From positions 372,001 to 436,000 of the forward strand of contig NZ_JASNWF010000005.1 in the NCBI RefSeq assembly GCF_030283205.1: DNA of 64,000 nt, given 5' to 3'. Below the pieces are notes generated by a model. The model was not told the origin of the DNA. It saw nothing but the letters and a program-made list of their open reading frames with translations, and did no database searches. Positions 49,725-59,143 of this stretch are shown here, piece after piece (the stretch's first letter is position 1; each line of letters begins with the position of its first letter). The stretch comes from Actinomadura opuntiae. Lineage in GTDB: Bacteria > Actinomycetota > Actinomycetes > Streptosporangiales > Streptosporangiaceae. Position numbers and translations under genes: made by a program.

Positions 49725-50714
49725 TCAGTCCGCGCCGTCGCGCCCGGGCGGCTCGAAGTCGACGTCGACGTTCTCGAACCCCTTGTGGCGTTCGGTCTCG
49801 GCATAGGAGGAGTAGGCCCTCCGGTCCCCGTCGGTCAACTCGACATTGTCGGTGAAGGGCGTCAGCAGGCTGCGAGGCCACAGCCGCTGCTCGCGCACCA
49901 CGTTGATCTCCGCGCCGGCCACGAAGGTGACCGCGCCCAGATAGATCCATGTCAGCAGGCCGAGCACGATGCCGAACATGCCGTAGGTGGCGGTCGCGCC
50001 CTTGAGCATGTGACCGAGCAGGAACGCGCCGGCCCACTGCAAGGTCTGCCAGACCAGCGCCGAGACGATCGCGCCGGTCCGGACCTGCGCGACGGTGAGC
50101 GGCCGCGCGGTCAGCACCCGGAACGTCACCGTGAACAGCACCACATTGATCGCGACCGCCACCACGATGGCGCCCGCCCGCACGCCGGCACCGAAGACGC
50201 CACCGGACGCGGTCACCGCCGACAGCAGGGTCGTCGCCAGCACCACCCCACCGCCGACCGCCAGCAACACCAGGCTGCGCACCCTGGCGGCGACCGGATT
50301 CGGGCGCGAGTTGCGCGGCACACCCCAGATCTTGTTCAAGGCGTTCTGGACGGCCTGCACGACGCCCAGACCGCCGTACAGACTGCCCGCCACACCCGTC
50401 ACCAGCGCCAGGACGCTGCCGTGGAAGGAATGGACGTTCGCACCGATCTGATCCCCGATGACCGGGAACTGCGCGAGCGCCGAATCCAGCACACGCTGCT
50501 GCAACCCCGGATTGCCCTCCAACGCGAACCCCAGACCGGTGACCAACAGCAGCAGCAACGGAAACAGCGACACGAACCCGTAATAGGTGATCAACGCCGT
50601 CAGGTACGCGCCCTGGTCGTCCACGAACTTGTACACCACCGCCAGCGGCAACCCCACCCAACGATGCCGCCTCTGATAGGCGTCCACACGGCCGACCACT
50701 CCCACACGGTCCAT
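49725..50714 (-). CDS. YihY/BrkB (virulence factor BrkB) family membrane protein
   Basis: 329 residues. KFVDDQGAYLTALITYYGFVSLFPLLLLLVTGLGFAL is the family signature (Y..aalayy.lfslfPlll), followed by further helices to a total of six and VLGLLTWIYLGAVTFVAGAEINVV, the conserved end. The charged tail is cytoplasmic. It is an inner-membrane protein of uncertain function, formerly called ribonuclease BN. Single gene with ATG at 50714. Confidence 0.95.
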   Translation of the reverse strand: MDRVGVVGRVDAYQRRHRWVGLPLAVVYKFVDDQGAYLTALITYYGFVSLFPLLLLLVTGLGFALEGNPGLQQRVLDSALAQFPVIGDQIGANVHSFHGSVLALVTGVAGSLYGGLGVVQAVQNALNKIWGVPRNSRPNPVAARVRSLVLLAVGGGVVLATTLLSAVTASGGVFGAGVRAGAIVVAVAINVVLFTVTFRVLTARPLTVAQVRTGAIVSALVWQTLQWAGAFLLGHMLKGATATYGMFGIVLGLLTWIYLGAVTFVAGAEINVVREQRLWPRSLLTPFTDNVELTDGDRRAYSSYAETERHKGFENVDVDFEPPGRDGAD

Positions 50715-50961
50715 CTTCCCTCTCTACCACCGGCCAGCGCTCCGCCCTGCGGCAGCCACTTCGCCCACGCCGATTCCAATGCTGCGCCGCGGCCTCGTCC
50801 AACGGCGCGGCGTCGTCGGCGGACTCTGCCCCTCCTCGTCATTGCCAAGCCCCCTGGGCGCAGGAAGCCGTGGAACACCTGAAAATATTATTCTTACCAA
50901 CGAGAATGTAATTCTGATCCTGGCGATGGGCGAGCGGCATGAGGCGCGCGGGAGTGGTCCG

Positions 50962-51289
50962 ATGAACCAGAACCAGGCGGACGACGTCGCGAGCCGCATC
51001 GCTCAGCGCGCCCTCGCCAAACGGGGCGCGGACTACGCCGGCGAGGTGCGCCGCCTGCTACCGGCACTTCCCCTCGAAGGACGCGCTGGTCGCAGCACTC
51101 CTCGAGGACGGGACCGAGCGTCTGTACGGCTACGTCGCCCACCAGATGACCAAGGAACCGGCACCGGAGGGGAAGGTCCGCCGCTGGGTCCGGGGCGTGC
51201 TCTCCCAGGCAAACGAGGAGATCGCCGCCACCACAACAGCGAACCGGCATGAGAACCACGAAGCCGCCCTCACGCCGGCTGAGGGCTGA
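50962..51289 (+). pseudogene. TetR-family regulator lacking part of its DNA-binding domain
   Basis: The start MNQNQADDVASRIAQRALAKRGADYAGEVRRLL is the normal N-terminus of a TetR protein. It is joined directly, one frame over, to YRHFPSKDALVAALLEDGTERLYGYVAHQM, which normally follows the recognition helix. About 30-35 residues comprising most of the helix-turn-helix are missing at about 51057. The remainder reads openly to a stop at 51289 and is also short at the C-terminus. GGGAG precedes the ATG. It cannot be a functional repressor. Confidence 0.8.
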
Positions 51290-51359
51290 GGGCGGCCTCG
51301 ACCGCGTCGCGCAGATGCTGCTCCTGGGGAGCGACGGCCTTGTCCGGATTGCGCGTCGG

Positions 51360-51785
51360 CTATCCGCGCGAGCCGGACGGCGGTGCGGTGAGGGCGTAGA
51401 TCAGCAGGATGCACATCGCGATCGTCAGCACCGACCAGAGCGGGAATGCCTGGAGGAACGCCAGGTGCCCGATGGCCGCCAGCACGGCGAACAGCACGCC
51501 GACGGCGCGCGCCCACATCCGTCCGGCGATGATCCCCGCGCCGACGGCCAGCTGGACGACGCCGAGGACGAGCCAGAACCAGCCCCAGGCGGTGAAGTCG
51601 AACACCATGATCTTGTTGTCGCCGACGAGGTAGTAGTCGTCGTTGAACAGGCCGACCAGCCCGTCGATGACGTTGAACGCGCCGATCACCATGGCGAGGG
51701 TGCCGGCGAACGTCAGCCACCCGGACATCCGCCGGTGCTGCCGCGTCGTGGTCGGGCCGGAGTCGTGCGCCATTCGGGTCGTCAT
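51360..51785 (-). CDS. DUF7144-type four-helix membrane protein
   Basis: 141 residues with four helices: MSGWLTFAGTLAMVIGAFNVIDGLVGLF, WGWFWLVLGVVQLAVGAGIIAG, WARAVGVLFAVLAAIGHLAFLQAFP and WSVLTIAMCILLIYALT. The loop DDYYLVGDNKIMVFDFTAWGW is diagnostic of this actinobacterial family. GAGGAGG lies four to five bases before the ATG at 51785. Function unknown; usually in stress or redox neighbourhoods. Last gene of the stress region. Confidence 0.93.
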   Translation of the reverse strand: MTTRMAHDSGPTTTRQHRRMSGWLTFAGTLAMVIGAFNVIDGLVGLFNDDYYLVGDNKIMVFDFTAWGWFWLVLGVVQLAVGAGIIAGRMWARAVGVLFAVLAAIGHLAFLQAFPLWSVLTIAMCILLIYALTAPPSGSRG

Positions 51786-51971
51786 TGGGCCTCCTCACCC
51801 CTGCGGCCGGTCCGGCCGTGTCGGGATGCCCTGGAAGGTCCCCGTTTCCCGGTCGGCCGCAAACCGGGGCGGACACTCATTTGCCCGACTATGGAGGGAA
51901 ATGTGGGCGACGATTGACGGACCAACCGAGGCGCCCCACACCACGGCCGGCCCGATCGGGTTCGTGGCCTC

Positions 51972-52230
51972 TTGGGGCTTGTCGAGCGGATCTTCGACTC
52001 CCTGGCCATCCGCCTCAAGGGCCCGCGCGCCTGGGACGCCCGCCTGACCATCGACTGCACCCTGACCGACCTCAAGGACGAGGTCAGGCTCAGCCTCGCC
52101 AACGGCGTCCTCACCCAGTCCCGCGCGCACGACGGCACCCCGGCCGACCTCACCCTCACCCCGACCAAGCCGCAACTGCTCCACCTGGTCGCGACCCACG
52201 ACCTGGGCGATACCCAAGCCGACGGCGACC
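51972..52230 (+). pseudogene. Alkylsulfatase C-terminal (SCP2-like) remnant
   Basis: Only a fragment remains: RIFDSLAIRLKGPRAWDARLTIDCTLTDLKDEVRLSLANGVLTQSRAHDGTPADLTLTPTKPQLLHLV. This matches the C-terminal alkyl-sulfatase dimer/SCP2 domain in which the metallo-beta-lactamase part would precede; that part is absent. No start or ribosome site. The frame happens to stay open into the sulfotransferase gene, so a caller may fuse them. Confidence 0.7.
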
Positions 52231-52406
52231 CCCGAGCCCGAGGTCCTCTCCGGCTACGGGCGCAATGTCCGGTACCGTCATCTCGTTCCTTCCGGGCCGG
52301 CCGGGAGGGGCGCGCGGCGACCGGATCGCGCCGCGGCGAGGCGCCCCGCAAGCCGAAAACCGGGCAGAAACACAGAATTCCGTACATCATTCTCGTGGAC
52401 GTGAAC

Positions 52407-53399
52407 ATGGACGCTGAGACGCAAGCGGCTCCCGTACTGCCTGGAAGGCTCACGAACCTCCGATCCAGGCTCCCCAAACCGCAGGAGCGGTCTCTGACGT
52501 CGGTCTTCGTCGTCGGCACCCTGTTCTCGGGCTCGACCTTGATGGGGCGCGACATGACGACCCGCATCAAGATGGCCCACTACGTCGGCGAGCTGAACAA
52601 CTTCACGCAGGTCCCCGATTTCAGCCACAAGGACTCCGGACGGGGATGCGGGCCCTGTTCACTGCTCGGCAAGCAGTGCCGGCATTTCACGGACGCGCTG
52701 CGGGACCGCGTCTCCTACGACGACATTCTCGGCATGCACGAGCAGTTCGCGCGGTCCTTGGGCGTTTCGGCGATCGTCGACGGCAGCAAGTTCGTCGCCT
52801 GGATGCGGCGCGCCGTCGAGCAGCGCGGCGCCGACTCCGCGAGCCGGACGGCGGTGAGCGCGATCATCACGGTGCGGAACCCCATCGCCTTCGCGATCAG
52901 CTACCGGAACCGGACGGGCGAACCGCTGTGGAGGGGCGCCGGCATCTGGCGCGACACCTACGTCGACGCCCTCCGCACCGCCAATGCTCACGGGCTCCCG
53001 CAGCTGGTCATGCGCTACGAGGACTACATGGCCGACCGGGAGCGCTCGCTGGAACGCCTGGCCGCCTTCCTGCACCTTCCGCTGAGCCCCAAGCCGGACA
53101 ACACCAGCATCCACGACACGGGCGGCAACTGGAGCTCCTTCGTCCCGTACGTCGGCAGGGACCAGCTCGAGAAGTTCATCCAGCAGCTCCACGGGTCCGG
53201 CCGCACGGACGCCGAGGACTTCATCAGGCACGCGCGGGCGTACTGGAACGACGACAAGCCGCAGGAGGACACCCGCTGGCACAACAGCATCAACGCCGGT
53301 GACGCCCACGGGGTGCTGAGCACTCCCGGGCTGGCCGACGTGGCGGGCATCCTCGGCTACAACATCGCCGAAGTCGTCCATCTGGCCATCAAGGGGTAG
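52407..53399 (+). CDS. Sulfotransferase family protein
   Basis: 330 residues. The PAPS 5'-phosphosulfate loop is VFVVGTLFSGSTLMGRDM (about 32-49; SGST), and the 3'-phosphate motif is AIITVRNPIAFAISYRNR (about 150-167). LVMRYEDYMADRERSLERLAAFLHLPL is the family's downstream helix, and HDTGGNWSSFVPYVGRDQLEKF follows. A CGPCSLLGKQC segment offers a possible metal or disulfide site, uncommon in the family. It transfers sulfate from PAPS to a hydroxyl; acceptor unknown. Start ATG 52407 or GTG 52401. The alkylsulfatase remnant immediately upstream is a notable neighbour. Confidence 0.87.
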   Translation: MDAETQAAPVLPGRLTNLRSRLPKPQERSLTSVFVVGTLFSGSTLMGRDMTTRIKMAHYVGELNNFTQVPDFSHKDSGRGCGPCSLLGKQCRHFTDALRDRVSYDDILGMHEQFARSLGVSAIVDGSKFVAWMRRAVEQRGADSASRTAVSAIITVRNPIAFAISYRNRTGEPLWRGAGIWRDTYVDALRTANAHGLPQLVMRYEDYMADRERSLERLAAFLHLPLSPKPDNTSIHDTGGNWSSFVPYVGRDQLEKFIQQLHGSGRTDAEDFIRHARAYWNDDKPQEDTRWHNSINAGDAHGVLSTPGLADVAGILGYNIAEVVHLAIKG

Positions 53400-53452
53400 C
53401 AGCCGCCCGTTCAGGGCTTCGCGCCTTCCTCGGCGGCACGGGTGTACAGCTT

Positions 53453-53490
53453 CCATACCTGAGAGTACGGTTCCATACCATGCAGTATGG
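53453..53490 (+). promoter_or_regulatory. Two tandem operator-like dyads
   Basis: CCATAC-ctgaga-GTACGG (53453-53470) and CCATAC-catgca-GTATGG (53473-53490) are near-identical palindromes with 6-bp arms, set 20 bp apart, i.e. on the same DNA face. The second overlaps the first possible start codon of the flavoprotein gene. They are good candidates for binding by the TetR protein encoded at 54676. Confidence 0.7.
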
Positions 53491-54679
53491 GGATGAGATC
53501 GTGCGGCGGGTTCGGGAGTTGGGGCCGGTGCTGGTGGAGCGGGCTCGGGAGACCGAGGAGCTCCGGCGGCTGCCGGATCGGACCATCGAGGACCTCGCCG
53601 GGACGGGACTGTTCGGCATGCTGGTGCCGAAGCGGTACGGCGGCGCGGAGCTCGGGTTCGGGGCGATGGCGGCGGCGTGCCGGGAGGCCGGGGCGGGCTG
53701 CGGGTCCACCGGATGGCTGTCGGTCATCTACACGCTCCACAACTGGATGGTGGCGCTGTTCCCCGAGCGGGCGCAGGAGGAGGTCTGGGCGGAGCGGCCG
53801 TACGCGCTGATCCCGTGCGTCCTCGCGCCCACCGGTACCGCGGAGCCGGTGGACGGCGGGCATCGGGTGACCGGCCGCTGGTCGTGGGGAAGCGGCGTCA
53901 TGCACGCCGACCACGCGATGGTGATGGGCCTGGTCGGCAAGGACGGCGCGATCGAGCCGCGGTTGTTCCTGCTGCCGCGGGCGGACGTGACCGTCCACGA
54001 CGTCTGGCACACCAGCGGGATGCGCGGGACCGGCAGCAACGACATCGAGGTCGCGGACGTGTTCGTCCCGGAGCATCGGTCGGTGCCGCTGACCGCGCTG
54101 GCCGAGGGGCGCTCCCCCGGGTCGCGGGTCCATCCGGCGGCGCTGTACCGGGTCCCGCTCGTGCCGGTGTTCGCGCTGACCAGCGCGGCGCCCGTGCTCG
54201 GGATGGCCGAGGGCGTGCTGGCGCGGTTCGGCGAGCGGATGCGCGGCCGGAGGATGGCCTACAGCGGCGAGCGGCAGCGCGACCTGATGAGCGGCCAGAT
54301 CCGGTTGGCCACGGCGACCGCCGACCTCGCGGCGGCGCGGCTGCTGCTGGAGGACGCGCTGCGGGACGTGTCCGAGGCCGCGGCGGCGGACGAGGGCATC
54401 GACATGCACCGGCGGGCGCGGGCCCGGCTCGTCGCCGCGCACGTGGCCGGCACCGCCCGCAGGGTGGTGAACGAGCTGTGCTCGGCGGCCGGAGCGAGCA
54501 CCCAGTTCGCGGACTCGCCGTTCCAGCGGGCGCAGCGCGATGTGAATACGATCAGCGGGCATGTGGTGTTCGACCCGGACGCGGCGTATGCCCTGTACGG
54601 CAGGATCGAGCTGGGGATGGACAGGGGCCGACGGTGCTCGTGTGACGGCGTCCGGAACCGAGCGTGGGGAGCGCGATGA
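53480..54679 (+). CDS. Acyl-CoA-dehydrogenase-type flavoprotein / monooxygenase
   Basis: 399 residues in this frame. ELRRLPDRTIEDLAGTGLFGMLVPKRYGGAELGF (N-terminal domain), GCGSTGWLSVIYTLHNWMVALFPE, GRWSWGSGVMHADHAMV and HTSGMRGTGSNDIEVADVFVPEH (beta domain), then the C-terminal helical domain with DVNTISGHVVFDPDAAYALYGRIELGMD. It resembles flavin-dependent monooxygenases of the HsaA/Acyl-CoA_dh_2 type. The end is suspect: one frame over, QGPTVLV and a stop at 54645 look like the natural terminus, whereas this frame ends in unrelated residues overlapping the TetR start (ATGA). A GTG at 53501 (GGGGA upstream) is an alternative start that leaves the operators outside the gene. Confidence 0.9.
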   Translation: MQYGDEIVRRVRELGPVLVERARETEELRRLPDRTIEDLAGTGLFGMLVPKRYGGAELGFGAMAAACREAGAGCGSTGWLSVIYTLHNWMVALFPERAQEEVWAERPYALIPCVLAPTGTAEPVDGGHRVTGRWSWGSGVMHADHAMVMGLVGKDGAIEPRLFLLPRADVTVHDVWHTSGMRGTGSNDIEVADVFVPEHRSVPLTALAEGRSPGSRVHPAALYRVPLVPVFALTSAAPVLGMAEGVLARFGERMRGRRMAYSGERQRDLMSGQIRLATATADLAAARLLLEDALRDVSEAAAADEGIDMHRRARARLVAAHVAGTARRVVNELCSAAGASTQFADSPFQRAQRDVNTISGHVVFDPDAAYALYGRIELGMDRGRRCSCDGVRNRAWGAR

Positions 54680-55218
54680 CGGCCCGGACGAGGCTGGCCA
54701 GGCGGGACTGGGTGGAGGCCGGCTACCAGGAGCTGGCCCGGGCCGGTGAGCGGGGCGTCGCGATCAACGCGCTGGCGGCGCGGCTGGGCGTCACCAAGGG
54801 CAGCTTCTACTGGCACTTCAAGGACCGCGGCGAGCTGCTGCGGGCGCTGCTGGACCGGTGGGCGCACGAGCGGACCGACGAGGTGCTGGGCCTGGCGCTC
54901 GGCAGCACGGACGACCCGCGCGAGCGGTTGCGCCGCATCCAGGCGCTCGGCCGGGAGATCTCGCCGATCGACCGGGCGATGCGGCTGTGGGCGCAGCACG
55001 ACCCGGCGGCCGAGGAGGCGGTTCGGCACGCCGACCGGGCCCTGCTCGGGCACATCGCCGCGTGCCTGGAGGACCTCGGGTTCGACGCCGAGGACGCGCG
55101 GCTGCGGGCGCAGTTGATGCTGCGCTCGTGGGTCGGCGGCTACCTGATCCCGTCTTCAGGGAAGAGCGGCGGCGCCGATCCGGGCGACCGCATGCTGGAG
55201 ATCCTCCTGGCCCGGTGA
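54676..55218 (+). CDS. TetR-family transcriptional regulator
   Basis: 180 residues. The HTH is GVAINALAARLGVTKGSFYWHFKDRGELLRALLDRW (about 25-62), textbook TetR. The ligand domain includes ERLRRIQALGREISPIDRAMRLWAQHDPAAEEAVRHAD. GGGGAG is five bases before the ATG at 54676. It is downstream of and coupled to the flavoprotein gene, so it probably represses the whole unit through the dyads at 53453-53490. Confidence 0.95.
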   Translation: MTARTRLARRDWVEAGYQELARAGERGVAINALAARLGVTKGSFYWHFKDRGELLRALLDRWAHERTDEVLGLALGSTDDPRERLRRIQALGREISPIDRAMRLWAQHDPAAEEAVRHADRALLGHIAACLEDLGFDAEDARLRAQLMLRSWVGGYLIPSSGKSGGADPGDRMLEILLAR

Positions 55219-55225
55219 GGCGGCG

Positions 55226-58200
55226 TCAGCACGTCTTCCGGTACGGGACTTCCCGGACGTACTGCGACCATTCGTGCCGCGTCAGCGCGCCGACCCGCTT
55301 GCACAGCCCGGCCTCGAGCAGGCGCGGCGCGACGACGTGGGCGACGAGCTTGCCGTCCTCACCGCTCACGCTGTAGAGCCGGGTGCCGTCCGGGCTGAAG
55401 GCCAGCGACTCGATCACCGCGTCGATCGAGGACGTGGTGTGGCCGGTGAGCGGCAGCCCGAGCCGCCGCTGCCCGTGCACGTCCCACAGGTCGATCTTGC
55501 CCTTCATGTCGGTCGTGGCGAGCAGGGCGCCGTCCGGCGAGATCGCCGCGATCGGGGACTTGCCGTCCGGCGTCGCGACGGGGCTGCCGATCTGCTTGAG
55601 CGTGCGGGCGTTCCAGAAGGAGAGCGAGCGCCGGTCCGACCGGTCCTGCACCGTGACGAGGGTGCCCTGCCGGCTGACGGCCTGGACGGTCGTGGCCAGC
55701 GGGTTCGGCGGGGCGAGCGTCTTCCCCGACGGGAACGCGATGACGCCGAGGTCGTTGGCGGAGACGACGCTCTTCCCGTCCGCGCTCCAGACGATCTTCA
55801 GGTCGGGAGTGCCGTCCGATGCGCCGGTGCGGTTCGCCGCGCGCGCTTGGCCGAGCTGCCGTCCGGTCGCGGTGTCCCAGAACTGCAGCAGGGTGGTCTG
55901 CGGCTGGTTCTGGTTCGCGGGTGTCGCGGGGCCGCCGAGGGTGACGGTGGCGATGGCCTTGCCGTCCGGCGAGAAGGACGGCAGCGGACGCGACACCGGC
56001 GACGCGACGGGCCCGAGGTCGAACGTGGTCCGCTTGGTGCGCGTCCGGACGTCCCAGATCTCGACCGTCCTCGTCTGCCGCAGCAGGACGAGGAGCTTCC
56101 CGTCGTGGGACAGCGCCATCCGGTCGCCGCCGTAGTTGTTCGAGTAGGTGATGGGGAGGATGGTGCGGCGGGTCGCCTTCGCGGTGTCCCAGATCTGGAC
56201 GCCGTTGGAGGGCGAGGGGTCGACGGTGGCCAGCGTGGACCCGTCGCCGCTGATCGCCGACTCCCCGTACGGCCGCGACACCTGGACGGGCCGGACGAAC
56301 ACCGTGACGTCGATGGACTGGACGCGCTCCTCGGTGTCCATGCAGCGCAGCTTCCGGCCGTCCGCGCTGAACCGCGTGTCGGTGCACATGTCGTCGGGCT
56401 TGTAGAACAGGTACGGCGGCTCGTTCGTGCCGACGTCGGTGCTCCACAGCGCCATGCCGGACGCGAGGAAGCGGCCGTCCGGGCTGAAGACGATCTCGTT
56501 CTCGTAGTCGTCGTTGTCCTTCGGCCGTATCAGCGAGGTGCGCAGTTCGCCCGTCTTGGTGTCCACCACCGCGATCTGGTCCTTCGCCCCGCCCGGGGCG
56601 GTGGCGGCGAAGAGGCGGCCGTCGGGACTGTAGGCGATCCTGGACGTCTGGGTGAGCTCCTTCACCGGGTCCGGGATCTTGATCCGCTTGAAGGTGGTCA
56701 GATCGCGCCCGACCAGCCGCCAGTGCCCGCCGTCCTTGGCGACGCCGACCAGGGACCGCTCGTCCGGGGAGAAGGCCGGGCCGGTGATGCTGAACTCCTC
56801 CTTGGCGGTGAACAGCACCCTCCCGGTCGCGGTGTCGAGGATCTTGACCGTCCCGCTGTGGGTCGTGACCAGCCGCGCACCGGTCGGGCTGAACCAGAGG
56901 CCGTCCCCCATCGCGTGCTTGAACGGCAGCCCGGTGCGGGCTCCGGACGCGGTGTCCCAGAGCGCGAGCGTCCCGTCCTTCTGCAGGGTGAGCAGCCGCT
57001 TGCCGTCCAGGGTGATGCCCATGCCGGCCACCGGCGCCCCGGCGACGCGGAGGGTCAGCGCCTTTTTCGTGTCGGGATTGCCGAGGATGATGGTGTTGTC
57101 CTTGACCCAGGCGTACGGGCCGGACTTGTCCGGACTCAGGGTGTTCCAGTCGGTCCCCGCCCCCGCCGGCCGGTACATGCCCCCCTCCCACTGCTCGGTC
57201 AGGGTGAGCAGCGCGTCGCGCGTCTCGAACGTGTTCCCGGCCAGGTCGGACGCGGCGACCGCCAGCCTGCGCGCCAGGACCGGATCAGTCCGGCGCAGCT
57301 GGACGGCCTGCGTGGCGAGCTGCCGCCCCACCGCCGCGTCGCGCTGCTGGGCGACGGTCGCGTTGGTCTTCCTCAGGCTGCGGCTCTGCACGGCGACGGC
57401 CGCCCCCGCCCCCAGGGCCAGGACCAGCAGGACGGCCAGCGTCACGGTGACGGCCGCCCGCGTCCGGGCCCGGTCGCGCGTCTGGCGGACCGACGCGTCC
57501 AGGAATGCCCGTTCCGCCAGGTTCAGCGTGAGCTGCCGCCGCCCGACCGACGCCCACGCCAGCGCCCCGTCCAGCGCGGACCCCTGATACAGGTCGGCCT
57601 GCTTGCGCCCGTTCGCGTTCCACAACCGCGCGGCGCCCGCCAGCGACTGATGAGCGGCGAGCCCGTCGCGTTCCGCACTCACCCAGTCGGCGAGCCGAGG
57701 CCAGGCCCGCAGCAGTGCGGGCGTCGCGATGGAGATCATGGCGCCGTCCCGCCTGACCAGGCCGGCGCCGCAGAAACCGTCGAGGACCTCCTGGAGCGCA
57801 CGCTCGCTCGTGACCCCGTCCACAAGATCGCTCACCGGCACCGGACGCAGCGCGCCCTGCGCGTCCGCCGGCGCCGCGACCATCCTGAGCAGCACCCGCG
57901 GGACGGCCTGCTGCGCCTCCCGGTCGAGCCGCCCGTACACGTGCTCGGCGACGTCCCCGAGCGCGGGCGGCAACGTCACCGACGGCCGCTCCCCCGCCCC
58001 GGCCGCCCTCGTGCCGGCCTCCAGCGCATCGCCGCTCACCCCGCTGAGCAGCCCGTCCAGGACCTCCTGCGCACTCGGCCGCTGCTCGGGCTCCTGGCTG
58101 AGCGCCGCCTCGACGAGCCCCCGAAGCGGCTCCGCGAGCACATCGGTCTTCGGCCGCTCGTTCAAGATCTGGTGGTGCAGGCCGGCCATGGTCTCGCCGT

Positions 58201-58834
58201 CGAAGGGCGGCCGTCCGTTCGCGGCGAAAAGCACCACCGCCGCCCACGCCCACACGTCCACCGCCGGCGTGGCCCGCTTCCCGCGGAACAACTCCGGCGC
58301 CATCCACCGGGGCGTCCCCTTGAGCGCACCCGTCGCGCTCCGCGACATCTCGTCCGTCTTGGCGATGCCGAAGTCGATGACGCGCGGCCCGTCCGGCCCC
58401 AGCAGCACGTTCGCCGGTTTCAGGTCGCGATGAATGATCCCGGCCCTGTGGATGGACGCCAGCGCCGTCGCGATCCCGATGGCCAGCCGATGCAACTCGT
58501 CCGGCCCGTAAGCCCCCCGCTCACCGACCCACCCGGCCAGATCAGGCCCCGGCACGTACTCGCTGACGACGTAGGGCGGCGCATTGTCGAGATCCGCGCC
58601 GAGGATCCGCGCCGTGCAGAACGACGCGACCCGCTGCAGGGTCGCGACCTCCTTGCGCAACCCGTTGCGCAGCGCCTCGCTGACCGTCTCGGCATGCAAC
58701 GCCTTGACGGCGACCCGGCGCCCCTTGGCGTCGTACCCCTCGTAGACGACCCCCTGCCCTCCGGCCCCCAGCCGTCCGGCCAGCCAATACCCACCGAGCT
58801 GCCGCGGATCACCGTCCAGAAGAGGAGCAGGCAT
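55226..58834 (-). CDS. Large Ser/Thr protein kinase with WD40 repeats
   Basis: 1202 residues. The kinase domain (about 10-270) has Gly loop LGAGGQGVVYEG, K44 (VAVKAL), HRDLKPANVLLGPDGPRVIDFGIAK, TPRWMAPELF and DVWAWAAVVLFAANG, all catalytic residues intact. A helical segment with TQAVQL-type signalling-hub sequence surrounds a membrane helix at about 455-478 (TVTLAVLLVLALGAGAAVAV). From about 530 to 1170 there are many WD40-like blades (SPDGRLFAATA, FSPDGRFLASG, SADGRKL, FSPDGTRLYSV). The repeats are probably extracytoplasmic or a propeller binding platform. AAGGGTG precedes the ATG at 58834. Its kinase domain is similar to that at 40253-41077. Confidence 0.95.
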   Translation of the reverse strand: MPAPLLDGDPRQLGGYWLAGRLGAGGQGVVYEGYDAKGRRVAVKALHAETVSEALRNGLRKEVATLQRVASFCTARILGADLDNAPPYVVSEYVPGPDLAGWVGERGAYGPDELHRLAIGIATALASIHRAGIIHRDLKPANVLLGPDGPRVIDFGIAKTDEMSRSATGALKGTPRWMAPELFRGKRATPAVDVWAWAAVVLFAANGRPPFDGETMAGLHHQILNERPKTDVLAEPLRGLVEAALSQEPEQRPSAQEVLDGLLSGVSGDALEAGTRAAGAGERPSVTLPPALGDVAEHVYGRLDREAQQAVPRVLLRMVAAPADAQGALRPVPVSDLVDGVTSERALQEVLDGFCGAGLVRRDGAMISIATPALLRAWPRLADWVSAERDGLAAHQSLAGAARLWNANGRKQADLYQGSALDGALAWASVGRRQLTLNLAERAFLDASVRQTRDRARTRAAVTVTLAVLLVLALGAGAAVAVQSRSLRKTNATVAQQRDAAVGRQLATQAVQLRRTDPVLARRLAVAASDLAGNTFETRDALLTLTEQWEGGMYRPAGAGTDWNTLSPDKSGPYAWVKDNTIILGNPDTKKALTLRVAGAPVAGMGITLDGKRLLTLQKDGTLALWDTASGARTGLPFKHAMGDGLWFSPTGARLVTTHSGTVKILDTATGRVLFTAKEEFSITGPAFSPDERSLVGVAKDGGHWRLVGRDLTTFKRIKIPDPVKELTQTSRIAYSPDGRLFAATAPGGAKDQIAVVDTKTGELRTSLIRPKDNDDYENEIVFSPDGRFLASGMALWSTDVGTNEPPYLFYKPDDMCTDTRFSADGRKLRCMDTEERVQSIDVTVFVRPVQVSRPYGESAISGDGSTLATVDPSPSNGVQIWDTAKATRRTILPITYSNNYGGDRMALSHDGKLLVLLRQTRTVEIWDVRTRTKRTTFDLGPVASPVSRPLPSFSPDGKAIATVTLGGPATPANQNQPQTTLLQFWDTATGRQLGQARAANRTGASDGTPDLKIVWSADGKSVVSANDLGVIAFPSGKTLAPPNPLATTVQAVSRQGTLVTVQDRSDRRSLSFWNARTLKQIGSPVATPDGKSPIAAISPDGALLATTDMKGKIDLWDVHGQRRLGLPLTGHTTSSIDAVIESLAFSPDGTRLYSVSGEDGKLVAHVVAPRLLEAGLCKRVGALTRHEWSQYVREVPYRKTC

Positions 58835-59143
58835 GCGGGCACCCTTCGCAACCGGGACGCCCCCCGGGCGCCCTCAAGGCCGCCAGCATATACAGACACC
58901 ACTGTTCTTTTGCTCCCCCATCCCCGCAATGTGACCCACCCCATCCCTGCCCCACACCGCGAAGACCGGCATCCGATAACCCGGTCGCCGAGCCCCGGGA
59001 ACTGCCCGGTTTCGAGCTCAACGGCAAGAATCCGGACGGCGGTCACCTTGCCCTGTCCCCGAGCGGTTCGCGGCGCTCGTTCGGCGGTTGAAGGGGCTTG
59101 CTTGACGCAGTGGTGCGGGGCGTGACCGCGTTGCCTGCTGGGA
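58835..59143. other. Intergenic region upstream of the WD40 kinase
   Basis: A possible minus-strand -10 (TATATG, 58887-58892) lies about 50 nt before the kinase start; the -35 is unclear. The rest, toward the DHFR-like gene, shows nothing I can name. Confidence 0.4.

Noticed and set aside
51972-53399. One 475-residue alkylsulfatase-sulfotransferase fusion
   Set aside because: The linker (52200-52400) is low-complexity, and the sulfotransferase has its own plausible start; the frame is open by chance.
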